DNA of 8,081 nucleotides from Syntrophobacterales bacterium. GTDB taxonomy: Bacteria > Desulfobacterota > Syntrophia > Syntrophales > UBA6807. The DNA is taken from the NCBI GenBank assembly GCA_021159265.1, contig JAGGSD010000247.1:1-8081 (forward strand), in the 5' to 3' direction. Each line of letters starts with the position of its first letter. Within the stretch, counting starts at the first letter, position 1. The notes beneath the pieces were generated by a model. It was not told the origin of the DNA and made no database searches. It was given only the letters and a program-made list of their open reading frames with translations. This document shows positions 7,011-8,081 of this stretch, in pieces. The translations under genes and the position numbers were made by a program.

Positions 7011-7775
7011 ATGGAATTTGAATGCATAATTTATGAAAAAGGGGATAGCATTGCGACAATTAAACTAAACAGGCCAAAGGTTATGAATGCCATGAACAAA
7101 CAACTGTGGCTTGATTTTCAGGTGGCGCTGGAAGATGCGAAGACCGATTCCGAAATAAAAGTCTTGATTATTACGGGAGAAGGGAGAGCCTTTTCCACGG
7201 GAGCGGACTTGAAGGATTCAAAAGACAGAAGCCTGGAGGATTATCGGGATTATCTGGTTGAGCTGCAGGAGACATCAAGAAAGATTATCAGGTTTGAGAA
7301 ACCGACCATAGCGGCTATCAACGGGTATGCCCTTGGTTCCGGATATGAACTGGGGCTCGCGTGCGATGTTAGAATTGCCGCTGAAGAAGCAAAGATAGGT
7401 TCTCCCGAGGCCAGGGTCACGTCCTCTGTCACGGGGGGCGCAATGAGACTTGTGCAGGATCTGATAGGTCCGGGTAAGGCCAAGGAGCTCCTCTTTACGG
7501 CCGAGTATATAGATGGCAAAGAGGCCGAAAGGATAGGACTTGTCAATAAGGCGGTCCCACTTGACCAGCTGATGGATGAGACGATGGAAATGGCAAAAAA
7601 GATGGCGGCCAATTCTTCATTCTCCATCAAGATGATCAAGAGGGGTCTCAATATGGCGCGTGGTGAGGTGAGCCTCGAGGCGCTTATGGAGTATGAAATC
7701 GAAGCATGTCTGGCGTGTGTTTCCTCAAAGGAGAGACAGGGCTCTCTCAAGGATTTCGAAGACAGGAAGAGATAA
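7011..7775 (+). CDS. Enoyl-CoA hydratase/isomerase (crotonase) family protein
   Basis: This is a crotonase-fold enzyme of 254 residues, a typical length, acting in the cytoplasm on CoA thioesters. The first oxyanion-hole segment is RAFSTGADLKD (59-69) and the second ALGSGYELGLACD (107-119). Both general acid/base glutamates of true hydratases appear to be present: Glu113 (in GYEL) and Glu133 (in GSPEA). That favours trans-2-enoyl-CoA hydration over isomerase, dehalogenase or decarboxylase chemistry, though substrate choice in this superfamily is hard to predict. The stretch RVTSSVTGGAMRL (135-147) departs from the usual GxxPGxGGTxRL. AAGGGAGG (6997-7004), six bases before ATG, is a strong ribosome binding site. 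The 29-base gap after the synthetase gene points to co-transcription and to a product of that enzyme, or one step on, as substrate. Confidence 0.93.
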   Translation: MEFECIIYEKGDSIATIKLNRPKVMNAMNKQLWLDFQVALEDAKTDSEIKVLIITGEGRAFSTGADLKDSKDRSLEDYRDYLVELQETSRKIIRFEKPTIAAINGYALGSGYELGLACDVRIAAEEAKIGSPEARVTSSVTGGAMRLVQDLIGPGKAKELLFTAEYIDGKEAERIGLVNKAVPLDQLMDETMEMAKKMAANSSFSIKMIKRGLNMARGEVSLEALMEYEIEACLACVSSKERQGSLKDFEDRKR

Positions 7776-7971
7776 CAGGACTACGTCATTCTCAACCGAA
7801 AGTAACAATAATCGATGCACAATTAAATAATAGTGATTTTTAGTGTCCCTCTCGGGGATGTGGAAACCCCTCGCCTTCAGGTGAAGAAAAGGTTGTAATT
7901 GTCGCATTATGTGACTTTACAAACTTGGAACACATACTAAGACGGACTTGAAAGTTCACCTGATATGGATC
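7776..7971. other. Gene-free stretch with small hairpins
   Basis: I see no supported gene, tRNA or rRNA here. Two short inverted repeats are visible: TCCC (7846-7849) with GGGA (7855-7858) around a five-base loop, and CTTCA (7875-7879) with TGAAG (7882-7886) around GG. Neither is followed by a T-run, so no confident terminator can be called for the crotonase gene. The base composition turns A+T-rich directly after the crotonase stop. The 60-residue antisense reading frame through this region starts beyond it and ends inside the crotonase gene, and shows no recognisable motif. Confidence 0.5.
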
Positions 7972-8064
7972 TCGAAATACCTAACCCAGATAAACTGGAA
8001 ATTCGAAATACGAAGCACTAAATGCGAAACAAATCCGAATTTCTAATATTCAAATGTTCAAAAC
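7972..8064. repeat. A+T-rich repeat-like tail with inverted and direct repeats
   Basis: TCGAAATAC occurs twice in the same orientation (7972-7980 and 8003-8011). GAAATTCG (7998-8005) and CGAATTTC (8036-8043) form a perfect 8-bp inverted repeat around 30 bases. CCAG (7986-7989) and CTGG (7995-7998) form a further small hairpin. The stretch is made of recurring CGAAAT / TTCAAA-like words and no reading frame crosses it. I recall word patterns of this kind in dispersed intergenic repeats of anaerobic bacteria, but could not search. The element may continue beyond the window, so its right boundary is arbitrary. Confidence 0.45.
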
Positions 8065-8081
8065 ATCAACGCCACAGAAGT

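Noticed and set aside
7250..7750. 166-residue antisense open frame opposite the crotonase gene
   Set aside because: Serine- and alanine-rich composition typical of a complement of a coding strand, no family resemblance, fully inside a clear gene.
7845..7867. A string with a CCC-loop-GGG centre and a GGAAAC end, resembling one CRISPR repeat unit
   Set aside because: Only one copy is present; no second repeat at spacer distance and no cas gene is in the window.

Overview
The window reads as one catabolic locus of an anaerobic bacterium, most likely a member of the Desulfobacterota (the former Deltaproteobacteria). This rests on three things: a TAXI-type TRAP transporter with its DUF1850 partner, an ADP-forming acyl-CoA synthetase beside a crotonase, and palindromic A+T-rich intergenic repeats of a style I associate with that group. 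The placement is an inference; nothing here identifies a species. All six clear genes lie on the plus strand.

Layout. Bases 1-238 are gene-free and hold an interrupted palindrome (24-85) and a candidate sigma-70 promoter (153-181). Next is an RpiR-family regulator (239-1126). A 99-base leader with two Shine-Dalgarno-led mini-reading-frames follows, then the TAXI solute-binding protein (1226-2185). A strong G+C-rich hairpin (2195-2222) separates it from a DUF1850 protein (2233-2715), whose stop lies two bases before the start of a fused 4TM/12TM TRAP permease (2718-4706). A 145-base gap carrying a long inverted repeat (4707-4792) precedes a 709-residue NDP-forming acyl-CoA synthetase (4852-6981). 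After 29 bases comes an enoyl-CoA hydratase family protein (7011-7775). The last 306 bases hold no gene I can support, only short hairpins and an A+T-rich repeat-like tail that may run past the window edge.

How the genes fit together (inference). The regulator probably senses the substrate or its CoA thioester. The periplasmic TAXI protein binds an unknown organic acid and delivers it to the fused permease for ion-coupled import. The synthetase converts the acid to its CoA thioester with ATP, releasing ADP and phosphate, an energy-saving chemistry common in anaerobes. The crotonase hydrates an enoyl-CoA intermediate. No acyl-CoA dehydrogenase, hydroxyacyl-CoA dehydrogenase or thiolase is in the window, so the rest of the pathway must lie elsewhere, or the substrate may already be unsaturated. 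The substrate cannot be read from the sequence.

Nothing here is clearly a new kind of system. The most interesting points are the unidentified substrate, the regulator's altered ligand-binding loops, the leader architecture before the binding protein, and the three families of intergenic palindromes.
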